Positions 16,854-24,602 of a stretch of DNA of 27,429 nucleotides are shown here, in pieces. Numbering within the stretch: position 1 is the stretch's first letter; each line of letters begins with the position of its first letter. Under the pieces are notes generated by a model, which saw only the letters and a program-made list of their open reading frames with translations, ran no database searches and had not been told where the DNA came from. The position numbers and the translations under genes were made by a program. Source of the stretch: Oscillospiraceae bacterium (GTDB lineage Bacteria; Bacillota_A; Clostridia; Oscillospirales; WRJC01). The stretch lies in NCBI GenBank assembly GCA_009785015.1, contig WQXD01000017.1:1-27429 (forward strand), read 5' to 3'.

Positions 16854-17468
16854 TTACATCTCCCGCCTGCCCTCAAGCGCCCTAAACAGCGTCATCGAAT
16901 CGGCATATTCGAGCTCTCCGCCCACAGGTATCCCGTAGGCGAGCCGGGATGTGATCACCCCCAGCGGTTTGACCAATTTTGAAATATACGAGGCGGTGAC
17001 TTCGCCTTCGACGTTTGAATTCGTGGCCAGAATTATCTCGTGTACTTTCATTTCCGGGGTTTCTTCGGCTGTCACGCGCGCGATCAGTTCCTTTACGCGT
17101 ATGTCCTCGGCGTTTATCCCGTCCATCGGCGAAATCACGCCGTGCAGCACGTGATATACTCCGTTATACTCCTTGACCCTCTCGAAAGTGAGTATGTCCT
17201 TCGCGCTCTCGACCACGCAGACAAGCCCGTGATCCCTGCTTGTATCGGCGCAAATCGGGCAGATTTCCTCGTCTGATATATTTTGGCAGATTCTGCAAAC
17301 CGTGATTTTGGATTTGGCCGCCAGTACGCATTCGGCGAAATCGTTTGCGTATTCCTCGCCGGAATTCAATATATGAAAAGCCATCCTCACGGCGCTTTTG
17401 TTTCCGACCCCGGGCAGCGACCTGAATTTGTTTATCAACGCTTCAAGCGTCGGTGAATATCCGCTCAT
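16854..17468 (-). CDS. recR: Recombination protein RecR
   Basis: About 204 residues, standard for RecR. It has the helix-hairpin-helix start (INKFRSLPGVGNKSAVRMA), the four-cysteine zinc finger CRICQNISDEEICPIC (CxxCx9CxxC), and a Toprim domain (VCVVESAKDILTFE and ILATNSNVEGE). RecR loads with RecO and RecF in RecA-dependent gap repair. I chose ATG 17468 (MSGYSPTLEAL), a few bases after the ybaB stop; a TTG at 17474 would add two residues. The order dnaX-ybaB-recR is the conserved bacterial arrangement. Confidence 0.95.
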   Translation of the reverse strand: MSGYSPTLEALINKFRSLPGVGNKSAVRMAFHILNSGEEYANDFAECVLAAKSKITVCRICQNISDEEICPICADTSRDHGLVCVVESAKDILTFERVKEYNGVYHVLHGVISPMDGINAEDIRVKELIARVTAEETPEMKVHEIILATNSNVEGEVTASYISKLVKPLGVITSRLAYGIPVGGELEYADSMTLFRALEGRREM

Positions 17469-17470
17469 AA

Positions 17471-17827
17471 TCAAAACATCCCCATAGCGCCGGGAAGGCC
17501 GAGCTTACCGGTTACTTTTTCCATTTCATTGTTGTTTGTGTCCTCGACTTTTCTTATGGCCTCGTTGATGCCCGCAATCAGCACGTCGGCGAGTGTCTCT
17601 ATGTCGTCGGGATCCACAATCTCCGGCGCTATGTCGATGGACAGCACTTCTTTTTTGCCGTTTATCTTTATTGTCGCCGCTCCGCCCCCCGCGGAAACTT
17701 CATATTCGCGGGCGTCCAAATCTTCCTGGAGTTCCGCCATGTCTTCCTGCATTTTCTGCGCCTGTTTGAGCATACCCTGCATATTCTGCGGGCCGCCTTT
17801 CATGCCTTCCGGCAATCTGACCTTCAT
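17471..17827 (-). CDS. ybaB: YbaB/EbfC nucleoid-associated protein
   Basis: A 118-residue basic/acidic DNA-binding protein of the YbaB/EbfC family. Typical features are the Met/Gln-rich helix (NMQGMLKQAQKMQEDMAELQ), AGGGAATIKINGKKEVLSIDI, and EAIRKVEDTNNNEMEKVTG. Family members bind DNA as dimers and are encoded between dnaX and recR, as here. I chose ATG 17827 because GGAAGG lies nine bases before it. The first ATG at 17845 has no ribosome site. The dnaX stop lies 38 bp upstream of this start. Confidence 0.93.
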   Translation of the reverse strand: MKVRLPEGMKGGPQNMQGMLKQAQKMQEDMAELQEDLDAREYEVSAGGGAATIKINGKKEVLSIDIAPEIVDPDDIETLADVLIAGINEAIRKVEDTNNNEMEKVTGKLGLPGAMGMF

Positions 17828-17865
17828 AGTTTGTTTACCTTCCATTACTGAATTTAAATTAATTT

Positions 17866-19308
17866 TTACCGCAAGTGGCTTATTATATCGTCTATTCCGC
17901 TTGTATCGGAGTGTTTTTCTTCTGTTTTTTCCAATTTTACGTCGATTGAATATTTTTCGCCCAAAAATTTGCCCAAGTTATTTTGTATGACAAAAAGGCT
18001 CTTTTCCTCGCTTAAAATATTGAGTTTCAATTCGCTGTCGGTATATATCGCGGCTTTTTTCGCGAGTTTGTCGACTATGCATTTGCCGTTTTTGAGATTC
18101 GCCGCTATCATCTTGTTTTCCTTGCCGATTTCTTCGGTCAAATCGGCGTATTTGTCAAAATAGAGAGATGTGTTTTTTTCCGCCTCCTGAAGCGCCGGGA
18201 GAGCGTGGCCGCTTCCCGCAAAACACATCTCAATCAGCATCAGCTCGACTGCGACCCTTTTGTTGGATGTATATCTGCCGAGATTTACTATGACTTCGCC
18301 GACGGCCGTGTTGTATTTTATCAATTTTTCGCTGTCAAAGCCTTTCGATATTTCGATTATCCTTTCCGCTTCGCTTTTTTCCAAATCTATGTGCCCCAGG
18401 GGATCCCCCACCAATTTCGCCACCTGGATATTTCTAAACATCTCCAAAAGGGAAACGCAAAAATTGCCGCAGTCCATCGAATTGTCGTACATCTCCCAAA
18501 AAACGCGCAAAGCGGCCCCCGCGTCGCCGTCTTTGATATGCGCGCACAAATCGACCATTTTTTCGGTGCCGAAATAGCCGGTCACTTTTGATACATATTC
18601 AAAACTGATAGTTTCGTTTTCGCTGTCGCCGACGCAAACTTCGAGGATACTCAAAGCGTCGCGCAAAGCCCCGCCCGACAATCTCGCAATCAAATTCACG
18701 GCCTTTTCTTCAATTCTTATATTTTCCCCCCCGCAAACATGATTCAGCCTTTTGGCGATTATCTCCGGGGGTATCCTTTTGAAGTCGTGCCGCTGGCACC
18801 GAGACAATATCGTCGGGGGAAGTTTATTTATTTCGGTGGTGGCAAGTATAAAAATTATATGGGGAGGAGGCTCCTCGAGAATTTTCAAAAAGGCGTTGAA
18901 AGCCTGTTGGGTCATCATGTGGACTTCGTCGATTATATAGACTTTTTTCACCGATGAATCGGGGGTGTAGGCCGCTTCTTCGCGCATATCGCGGACGTTG
19001 TCGACCCCGTTGTTTGAAGCGGCGTCCATTTCTATGACGTCGATGATCCTGCCGCTTTCGATTCCGAGGCATGACCGGCATTCGTTGCACGGATTGCCTC
19101 CGGCGGGATTTTCGCAGTTTACCGCCTTTGCCAGAATTTTGGCGCAGGTGGTTTTTCCCGTGCCTTTGGAACCGCAAAACAAATACGCGTGAGAAACCTT
19201 CCCGGCCGCTACTTGATTTTGCAGCACTTTTGTGATATGTTCCTGGCCGTAAACATCGGTAAAAGCTTTCGGCCGCCATTTTCTGTACAGAGATTTGTAT
19301 TCCGGCAT
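17866..19308 (-). CDS. dnaX: DNA polymerase III subunit gamma/tau
   Basis: A 480-residue clamp-loader ATPase. It opens with the classic MPEYKSLYRKWRPKAFTDVY and has Walker A CGSKGTGKTTCAKI, the zinc module cysteines (NCENPAGGNPCNECRSC), Walker B VYIIDEVHMM, and SRC (TILSRCQRHDF). It loads the beta sliding clamp in the replisome. The C-terminal tau-specific part is fairly short and not distinctive. The ATG at 19308 has GAGG nine bases upstream. A reading extended to 19437 would run through the SRP RNA and should be ignored. It is the first of the dnaX-ybaB-recR-addB run, 53 bp after the SRP RNA. Confidence 0.95.
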   Translation of the reverse strand: MPEYKSLYRKWRPKAFTDVYGQEHITKVLQNQVAAGKVSHAYLFCGSKGTGKTTCAKILAKAVNCENPAGGNPCNECRSCLGIESGRIIDVIEMDAASNNGVDNVRDMREEAAYTPDSSVKKVYIIDEVHMMTQQAFNAFLKILEEPPPHIIFILATTEINKLPPTILSRCQRHDFKRIPPEIIAKRLNHVCGGENIRIEEKAVNLIARLSGGALRDALSILEVCVGDSENETISFEYVSKVTGYFGTEKMVDLCAHIKDGDAGAALRVFWEMYDNSMDCGNFCVSLLEMFRNIQVAKLVGDPLGHIDLEKSEAERIIEISKGFDSEKLIKYNTAVGEVIVNLGRYTSNKRVAVELMLIEMCFAGSGHALPALQEAEKNTSLYFDKYADLTEEIGKENKMIAANLKNGKCIVDKLAKKAAIYTDSELKLNILSEEKSLFVIQNNLGKFLGEKYSIDVKLEKTEEKHSDTSGIDDIISHLR

Positions 19309-19361
19309 TTTGATTTTCCTCACTATTTGATCCAAAACAAAAAACGGGTGGAAAAATAAAA

Positions 19362-19633
19362 CCGTACACCGCAGCTCGAACGTATGATTACACGCGGACG
19401 CCGCACCCCTCACTCTAAACAGGCGACCTCGCGGCACATCGAAGAAATCCGCTTAATGCTGCTCGGTTCCCCGCCTGACATGGTTCACAGCTCACGATTG
19501 CGCAAGACCTATTCTTCATCGTGAAAAAATGACGGCCCAGTTTCCATACAATCACAGCCCTTACTGACGGAATTAGCCCCTGCTGAGCGGGTTGCAGGTT
19601 ACAGGGCACCGCTGGCTCCCCGGTTAGTACGGC
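19362..19633 (-). ncRNA. ffs: Signal recognition particle RNA, large (Alu-containing) Firmicute type
   Basis: About 272 nt. The ends pair: 5' GCCGTAC (from 19633) with 3' GTACGGT (to 19361/19362). The 5' part reads GGGGAGCCAGCGGTGCCCTG and CTGCAACCCGCTCAGCAGGG, matching the Alu domain of the B. subtilis scRNA. The S-domain hairpin is intact: GTGAACCATGTCAGG, then CGG-GGAA-CCG with the GGAA tetraloop at 19467-19470, then AGCAGCATTAAG. It ends with GTGCCGCGAGGTCGCCTG. SRP RNA pairs with Ffh to target membrane and secreted proteins. Its position just upstream of dnaX is typical of Firmicutes. Ends are approximate; no hairpin terminator is visible, only a T-rich tail. A promoter is not clear. Confidence 0.93.
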
Positions 19634-19670
19634 TTTATTTTCACACCCGTTGTTCTGATTGCCTTTTAAT

Positions 19671-19895
19671 TTATTGATGGCTCTCTACATAATCAACTAT
19701 ATCCTGCACCGTTTTCAAAGCCGGTATATCCTCGTCGGGAACGGTGACCTCAAATGATTCCTCTATCGACATGAGAAGCTCGACCACATCCAACGAATCC
19801 GCTCCCAAATCCTCCATCACGTTTGTTTTCGGAAGTATTTTTTCCGGGTCCGCCTTGAGCTGCTTTGATATGATTTCGACTATTTGTTCAAACAT
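19671..19895 (-). CDS. acpP: Acyl carrier protein
   Basis: A 74-residue acidic protein with the phosphopantetheine attachment motif GADSLDVVELLM (Ser34) and the usual ACP framing (IISKQLKADPEKI before it, FEVTVPDEDIPALKTVQDIVDYVE after it). It carries growing acyl chains in fatty acid synthesis. GGAGG lies nine bases before the ATG. In the absence of the inserted block it would follow accA directly, which fits a fatty-acid gene group. Confidence 0.96.
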   Translation of the reverse strand: MFEQIVEIISKQLKADPEKILPKTNVMEDLGADSLDVVELLMSIEESFEVTVPDEDIPALKTVQDIVDYVESHQ

Positions 19896-19930
19896 TTATT
19901 CAATCCTCCGATTTTTTATCGTTCCATATA

Positions 19931-19939
19931 ATTTTACCA
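19931..19939 (-). promoter_or_regulatory. Candidate extended -10 promoter for acpP
   Basis: On the minus strand the 153-bp gap before acpP contains TGGTAAAAT, an extended -10 element 35 bp before the acpP ATG. No convincing -35 is seen. This gap also holds the left direct repeat (19978-20015) and no other gene. Confidence 0.4.
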
Positions 19940-19977
19940 CAATTTTAATGCGCAAATCATTTGGAAAATGTAAATAT

Positions 19978-20015
19978 ATTTTAAATAATATTCCCGAATT
20001 AGCCTAAAATTTCGC
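19978..20015 (-). repeat. Left 38-bp direct repeat (attachment-site-like)
   Basis: Matches 26432-26469 at 37 of 38 positions. On the minus strand it starts GCGAAATTTTAGGC, then continues TAATTCGGGAATATTATT and TTAAAAT. It carries the last codons of accA (Glu-Ile-Leu-Gly-stop); the single difference, GGC for GGA, is silent. It sits 82 bp before acpP. The copy has no accA gene attached, as expected for one end of an inserted element. Confidence 0.85.
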
Positions 20016-20048
20016 CGGCGGGGTTTTTTTCCAAATTGCAAAACGTTT

Positions 20049-20837
20049 CTAAAGTGAATATAATATTTTATTTATGTAATCCGGAATTGCAATTTCCGCT
20101 TCCAAACGCCTGTCAGAGAGCTTATAGCAGCATATGTTGCCTCTTCGATATATTGAAACGCCCGAACGAAGTATTCCGATATATATATCTTTGTCGGGGC
20201 AATCAGCGCAATTCAAGCATGGTAACACCGCAACCATCACGTTGCTTTTATGCAAAATAATTTCAAATGCATCGGGAACTTTTTCCGGCAAGCCGTGCAT
20301 CGGGACATCAAGAATAACGGAGATACAGTTTCTGTTTTTTAAAAACACATCCGAAGCGGCATTCGAAAAAATGGGGATACCGCGGAAATTTTTTTCAAGC
20401 GTTTCGGGTGGAGATGCGTACCGCAAAAGAGCTTTTCCGCCGGACACCAAAACTTTGCGCTCCGGTTGATTACGGTAAAATTTGCGAATAGCCGGGTCTG
20501 TTTGCTGCTTTGTCAGCAGCCGTCCGATAATCGGGGTGTGGCCGCTTTCCTCAACCAAACGGAATGCGCCCATATCGTTTACCACTATTTCTGTTTTATC
20601 TTTTAGTTTCATCAGAAGTTTTTTAAAATTTTTTTCTCTTTCAGGCATCAGGAACGGTATAACAAACCCAACGGAAATATTTCTTTTCCGTAAATATTCA
20701 ATATCTTCATACAATGAGCCGGATTCCATAAAAATGCCGCACCCTTCACTGCCGAAAAACACATTTTTTATATCTGTATCAGCTGCTTTTGCGACTTTGT
20801 CTATCCAAACATACTTTTTATACCCTTCCGTATTCAT
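20049..20837 (-). CDS. U32-like protein with Cys cluster (UbiV-like, smaller of a pair)
   Basis: A 262-residue protein with no signal peptide. The TIM-barrel-like pattern (VFFGSEGCGIF, ISVGFVIPFL, TEIVVNDMGAFRL, HTPIIGRLLTKQQTDP) resembles the U32 peptidase fold. Cysteines cluster near the end: CLNCADC (Cys207, 210, 213) and CC at 236-237, which could bind an Fe-S cluster as in UbiU/UbiV and TrhP. Known U32 members act as Fe-S-dependent hydroxylases of ubiquinone precursors or RNA, or as collagenase-like peptidases. It starts 12 bp after the larger U32 gene, the same tandem layout as ubiU-ubiV. The ATG at 20837 has GGGG seven to eight bases upstream. It is the last gene of the island. Substrate unknown. 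Confidence 0.7.
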   Translation of the reverse strand: MNTEGYKKYVWIDKVAKAADTDIKNVFFGSEGCGIFMESGSLYEDIEYLRKRNISVGFVIPFLMPEREKNFKKLLMKLKDKTEIVVNDMGAFRLVEESGHTPIIGRLLTKQQTDPAIRKFYRNQPERKVLVSGGKALLRYASPPETLEKNFRGIPIFSNAASDVFLKNRNCISVILDVPMHGLPEKVPDAFEIILHKSNVMVAVLPCLNCADCPDKDIYIGILRSGVSIYRRGNICCYKLSDRRLEAEIAIPDYINKILYSL

Positions 20838-20849
20838 ATCAATACCCCT

Positions 20850-21785
20850 TCATGTTTTCATGTTTGGTGATTTATAGTAACAATTTTCCGAGGTACAATC
20901 TTCTCCAAAGAAATCACGGTATAAATTTTTTTTGTTCCGGTTATCTCCGCCGATGGCGGAAGTCAAAAACTGCACTCCCGCAAGCCTTGTTTCTAAAGAT
21001 CGTCCCCTGCCGCCCATTTTAAATACATTTACTCCCGCATTTGACATATCCGCAAGACTGCAGGCTGCGCATGCCGGCGTTTTCGAAGGATGCCCGAACA
21101 ATTCAAAACAGGCCGGTAACATATAATCCGTATCGTGAGAGTATATTATTTTTATGCAGTCATCTTTTTCACTTTTTTCTTCGCAGGTATTGTCGGATAT
21201 ATAACCCACGCTGTGGATAAACCGACAAAATCCATCAATAAACCTGCATTTGTCAAGCCAGACAATCGCTTCCCATTGAATGCCCGAAAATGAATCTTTC
21301 AACGCCTTCATTTGGGCAACGGACAAAAATCTCGGAAAGACTATACGGGTTACTCCAAGTTCCTGATAAAAACAAACGGCTGATACGCTGCCTGCAGCTG
21401 CAATCAACGATAAGCCTCGAACAAGTTTGCTGTTTCGTTTTTTCAATTCAACCAACAAACCCAAATCGCACACCATAACCCCCGTTCCGCCAATCTCTTC
21501 GAAAAACTCCTCCATTTCAAGAATGTACGGCAATTGCTCTTCCGTATAATATCCGTTCAGCGTTAAAAAAAACGGCGCTGACAAATTTTTAACTTCCGCG
21601 GCGATTTTTTCCAATTCCGCCTTCGTCGCAATATTTGCCCTGCCCTGCCTCCGCGAAACGCTGTCGTGATTTCCAAACATATTTTCCCAAGCGGAAGTTT
21701 GAAGACCGCAATAAAACTCTGACGCGCCGGCATTATGTAAGATCCACGCTTCGCCTGCCGCAGTCAAAGGTACAGCCAAATTCAT
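20850..21785 (-). CDS. Peptidase U32 family protein (UbiU-like, larger of a pair)
   Basis: A 311-residue protein opening MNLAVPLTAAGEAWILHNAG and continuing ASEFYCGLQT, the usual U32 start (a barrel strand followed by a helix). Candidate Fe-S cysteines are Cys180 and Cys187 (DKCRFIDGFC), Cys239/242 (CAACSLADM) and Cys297/302 (CTSENC). VFKMGGRGRSLETR matches the U32 segment after the third cysteine. Activity may be an oxygen-independent hydroxylation or peptidase-like chemistry; I cannot tell which. The ATG at 21785 has AAGGAG exactly seven bases upstream, yet it lies 53 bp inside the preceding radical SAM gene. Confidence 0.82.
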   Translation of the reverse strand: MNLAVPLTAAGEAWILHNAGASEFYCGLQTSAWENMFGNHDSVSRRQGRANIATKAELEKIAAEVKNLSAPFFLTLNGYYTEEQLPYILEMEEFFEEIGGTGVMVCDLGLLVELKKRNSKLVRGLSLIAAAGSVSAVCFYQELGVTRIVFPRFLSVAQMKALKDSFSGIQWEAIVWLDKCRFIDGFCRFIHSVGYISDNTCEEKSEKDDCIKIIYSHDTDYMLPACFELFGHPSKTPACAACSLADMSNAGVNVFKMGGRGRSLETRLAGVQFLTSAIGGDNRNKKNLYRDFFGEDCTSENCYYKSPNMKT

Positions 21786-23169
21786 ACAATCGCTCCTTTA
21801 CTTTCTCCGCCGTAAGTTTGATTTTTTCATCCGTGACGCTGTTGGTATCCATAAGAACCGCAAATGTCAAAGAATCGAGCCGGGATAATTCTTTTTCAAT
21901 ATTTGAGGTTCTTTCGGCCGCCGTTTCCGAATCTTCCAGATATAAAATGGAATACTGCCTTGGAACATCTATCGCGCCTATAAGCCATATATCATACAGC
22001 GGCGCAACTTTTGAAGTCACAGCGTTATAATATTCTTCGATTTCTTTCTTTAAATTGATATTTTGTTCTTCTCTCACTAATCCGCAACCCGGAAACAATT
22101 GCAATTTCGCCATCACGATTTTTGTCGTAAAAAATCCATTTTCCCATAACCGAAGCGCTTCGGTTTTGACACTTTCAATAGTAGAAAGCGGATGCCATAA
22201 AATATAGCCTATGTGAACGGCAATTCCGGCGCGGCGAATAATTTTAAATGATTCAAGTGTCTTTTCCGGATTTAATTTTTTATTGAAATACGACAGCGTT
22301 TCTTCGTCAAAACTTTCCAATCCTATAAATACTCTGCTCAAACCACCGTTTTTTAAGCGTTTCATGATGCAGCACAAATCCGGACTGTTATATTTGCATA
22401 TTTCGGCGGCTCTCAATTGCAAAGAAAAAGCGCACCGGAGATTTCTTTTTTCGAGTTCGGCTATAAGTTGTTCCACCCGATTCAACGGTCCGAAATCGTC
22501 GTCGACAAAGTTAAACGCATGAAGCGCGTATTTTGAGCACAAATCCGCCATTTCGTCCGCCAAATCACCAATTTCGCGGCCCTCCCACTTACTGAGGTTT
22601 TCCGGAAGGAAAGGAGTCGCGCAAAATCTGCATTTACCCCGGCATCCCCGCGAAGTGCGCATATTGATAGGTGCTCCGATATTCAAATATTTTTCCAAGT
22701 CCGGACGATACATCCACGGCCATTCATTCGGAGTCAGATATGCGGTTCCGGATTTTACGGCAGGCTTTTTCATTAATTCAAAACAGATATTCAACAAGGT
22801 AAGTTCGCCTTCACCGACAACCAGTCTGCTATATGAAGGGAACAACGCTTTGGCTCTTTCAAAATTCAGCGTAACAAACAGACCGCCGACGACAAAAACG
22901 GCGTTCGGCAATAAAGTTTTAATTTTAAGCATCATTTTCAGCGCGTCACCTGCGTTGTCCTCCATCATTACGGAGAAGCCGATGAGCGCAGGCCCATAAC
23001 CGGCAATCGCGTCTACCGTTGCGCCGAAAGAATCTATCTCGCGGTCAAATAGCCTACATTCAATTTCATGCTGCCGGAGATAAGCGGCTAATGCTTCAAT
23101 ACCAAGCGGTTCGGCAGGCTCTTTGTATTCTGACTGTGAAAACGTTCTTACAAGAGATACGCGAAACAT
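21733..23169 (-). CDS. B12-binding-type radical SAM enzyme
   Basis: A 478-residue enzyme. Residues 1-135 look like a cobalamin-binding Rossmann domain (LGIEALAAYLRQHEIECRLF, PALIGFSVMMED, FVVGGLFVTLN, VVGEGELTLL), though without the DxHxxG motif. The radical SAM cluster is RGCRGKCRFC (Cys176, 180, 183), followed by NFVDDDFGPLN and a VFIGLESFDEETL block, typical of BchE/MiaB-like barrels. Class B enzymes usually methylate unreactive carbon or rearrange rings; some modify RiPP peptides. ATG 23169 has AAAGGGG five bases upstream and is preferred over the GTG at 23184. The last 17 codons overlap the U32 gene. Confidence 0.85.
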   Translation of the reverse strand: MFRVSLVRTFSQSEYKEPAEPLGIEALAAYLRQHEIECRLFDREIDSFGATVDAIAGYGPALIGFSVMMEDNAGDALKMMLKIKTLLPNAVFVVGGLFVTLNFERAKALFPSYSRLVVGEGELTLLNICFELMKKPAVKSGTAYLTPNEWPWMYRPDLEKYLNIGAPINMRTSRGCRGKCRFCATPFLPENLSKWEGREIGDLADEMADLCSKYALHAFNFVDDDFGPLNRVEQLIAELEKRNLRCAFSLQLRAAEICKYNSPDLCCIMKRLKNGGLSRVFIGLESFDEETLSYFNKKLNPEKTLESFKIIRRAGIAVHIGYILWHPLSTIESVKTEALRLWENGFFTTKIVMAKLQLFPGCGLVREEQNINLKKEIEEYYNAVTSKVAPLYDIWLIGAIDVPRQYSILYLEDSETAAERTSNIEKELSRLDSLTFAVLMDTNSVTDEKIKLTAEKVKERLYEFGCTFDCGRRSVDLT

Positions 23170-23180
23170 AAAAACCCCTT

Positions 23181-24035
23181 TCACTTTAACCGTATTTTTT
23201 GCAGTCCTTCAAGATACGCCAACAATTCGGAATAATCCGTATCTTCAGGCGATTTGTCTTTCATCGCACGAAGAATATTTCCAAATTCTTCCATTCTTGC
23301 ATATATTTCGTCTTCCCCAATTTCCGCTTCCATATACGCATAAACATAATTATATAAAAACGCATCGTCAATTTCATTGAACGAATCTCCCGCGCTCCCC
23401 GGATTATAGGCCGGACTCTTAGGCAACCCGGCATCTTCCAGAATACCGGAAGTGCTTTTGCCGTCATACCCCAAAGCGTATAGCGGGATAAGTATATTGA
23501 CCCAGTTTCCTTTATATTCGGGATGAATCAATCCAAGCAGTATAAATTCGGTCAATGATGATCTATATTCTTCAAGTTGGACAAGCGTCAATGCATAATT
23601 ATTTCTCGCCCCCAAATGAACAGGGCAATCGGAAAGAATTTTTTCGTATTTTGTTTTTGCGTCGGAAAACATTCTTGATTTGTATAAATCATTTGCTTCT
23701 CTGAAAGCGTCGGCGAATACAGCCGTATCAATCTCCTCAGTCAATGCCGACATGAATCGGTCAATATTTGTATATTTCGATTTTGCCTCGAGGATAACAT
23801 CGCTCAACAAATTTGAGTTTTCAGGTTTGTTGGGATAAAAAACAGAATCGGGAATTGCCGTTTCCTGCGGCTCGTTTTCTGTTGTTGCCTCCGGATTTGG
23901 CAAAATTTCGTCGGCCTCATCTTTTTTCAGGCATGAGTTACATGTTCGGAAACTTATCATTACAATCGAAGAAAATACGATAAATATTATAAACCAACAA
24001 CCGCATCCCTTTTTTCTGTTGGCATTTGAATTCAT
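23181..24035 (-). CDS. Membrane-anchored TPR-like protein
   Basis: A 284-residue protein. A basic, Cys-rich tip (RKKGCGC, Cys11 and Cys13) precedes one membrane helix (about 14-29), then comes a second Cys pair (TCNSC, Cys32 and 35) and an acidic linker (36-62). Residues 110-165 look like tetratricopeptide repeats (ANDLYKSRMFSDAKTKYEKIL, RNNYALTLVQLEEY). The rest is acidic and helical. No catalytic motif is visible. It may hold the precursor or the enzymes at the membrane. It follows the Cys-rich precursor gene by 51 bp and precedes the B12 radical SAM gene by 11 bp. Confidence 0.75.
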   Translation of the reverse strand: MNSNANRKKGCGCWFIIFIVFSSIVMISFRTCNSCLKKDEADEILPNPEATTENEPQETAIPDSVFYPNKPENSNLLSDVILEAKSKYTNIDRFMSALTEEIDTAVFADAFREANDLYKSRMFSDAKTKYEKILSDCPVHLGARNNYALTLVQLEEYRSSLTEFILLGLIHPEYKGNWVNILIPLYALGYDGKSTSGILEDAGLPKSPAYNPGSAGDSFNEIDDAFLYNYVYAYMEAEIGEDEIYARMEEFGNILRAMKDKSPEDTDYSELLAYLEGLQKIRLK

Positions 24036-24086
24036 TGTTGGAATCTTCCTTTCAACTTATTTGGATCTCATTTGAATCTCATTGTT

Positions 24087-24590
24087 TTAATGCACGGGGA
24101 CGCACGAACAATAGCTTCTTGATTGGGACTGGCATGTACACTGGCTGTTGCACGTGCATACCGTATCGCAGCTGCAATGTCCGTCGCATGTGCATACCGT
24201 ATCGCAACTGCAATGAGAGTCGCATGAACACATCAGATTGCACCCGCAATGCCCGACGCATGAACATACCGATTCACAAGTGCAAACACTCTCGCATGTG
24301 CATACTGTATTGCATGTGCAAATATTGACGGAGTTGCAAGAACAATAACCGGTACCCGTTTTTTCACTTTCAAATTGACCGATCGAAACTTTTTTATCGT
24401 CTTCGATGAAAATACTTTTCATCCCCGGCTTGAATATCCTGTTGCCATCTACAATAATACTGATCTCCGGCTGCGGGATTTTTGAGTTATCCCCGATGTC
24501 TGAGCCCGATTCGTCAGCCTCGATTTCGGTTTGCGCCAAAGCTTGAATATCAATCTGCGCTCTGTCGTTATACGGAATTTCCATATCCAT
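24087..24590 (-). CDS. Cys-rich repeat protein, probable modified-peptide (RiPP) precursor
   Basis: A 167-residue protein of two parts. Residues 1-82 have no cysteine, are acidic and look leader-like (ISIIVDGNRIFKPGMKSIF). Residues 83-163 hold 26 cysteines in 13 CxC motifs; eleven form an unbroken 6-residue period (CTCNTV, CTCESV, CTCESV, CSCVGH, CGCNLM, CSCDSH and so on). The last residues are CSCVPVH. It is encoded directly after a radical SAM/SPASM maturase (12 bp gap) and has its own GAGG site. This fits a RiPP precursor for thioether (ranthipeptide-like) modification; a metallothionein-like metal binder is the main alternative. ATG 24584 is also possible. Confidence 0.85.
   Translation of the reverse strand: MDMEIPYNDRAQIDIQALAQTEIEADESGSDIGDNSKIPQPEISIIVDGNRIFKPGMKSIFIEDDKKVSIGQFESEKTGTGYCSCNSVNICTCNTVCTCESVCTCESVCSCVGHCGCNLMCSCDSHCSCDTVCTCDGHCSCDTVCTCNSQCTCQSQSRSYCSCVPVH
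24102..24344 (-). repeat. 18-bp tandem repeats inside the Cys-rich gene
   Basis: The CxC hexads are encoded by imperfect 18-bp tandem units; some pairs repeat as 36-bp blocks. One example is the 26-bp stretch at 24154-24179 against 24190-24215, identical at 25 of 26 positions (begins GTGCATACCGTATCGCA on the plus strand). The pattern suggests the array grows and shrinks in whole codon units, keeping frame. Confidence 0.85.
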
Positions 24591-24602
24591 TACACCTCTT
24601 CG

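Noticed and set aside
19309..19437. N-terminal extension of DnaX by 43 residues
   Set aside because: The extension reads through the SRP RNA. The canonical DnaX start at 19308 has a proper ribosome site.
19362..19633. Small protein genes read in the SRP RNA region
   Set aside because: The conserved Alu and S-domain RNA motifs explain the sequence; the short frames there lack ribosome sites.
20013..20036. Possible plus-strand terminator (CGCCGGCG palindrome then T-run)
   Set aside because: The palindrome is only 8 bp with no loop, and no plus-strand gene exists to terminate.
24026..24328. Plus-strand Cys-containing open frame opposite the precursor gene
   Set aside because: It is the mirror of the 18-bp tandem repeats; its periodicity follows from the minus-strand gene, and it has no supporting start or neighbours.
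24102..24344. CRISPR-like array
   Set aside because: The repeats are contiguous, 18-bp, codon-phased and lack unique spacers; no cas genes are present.
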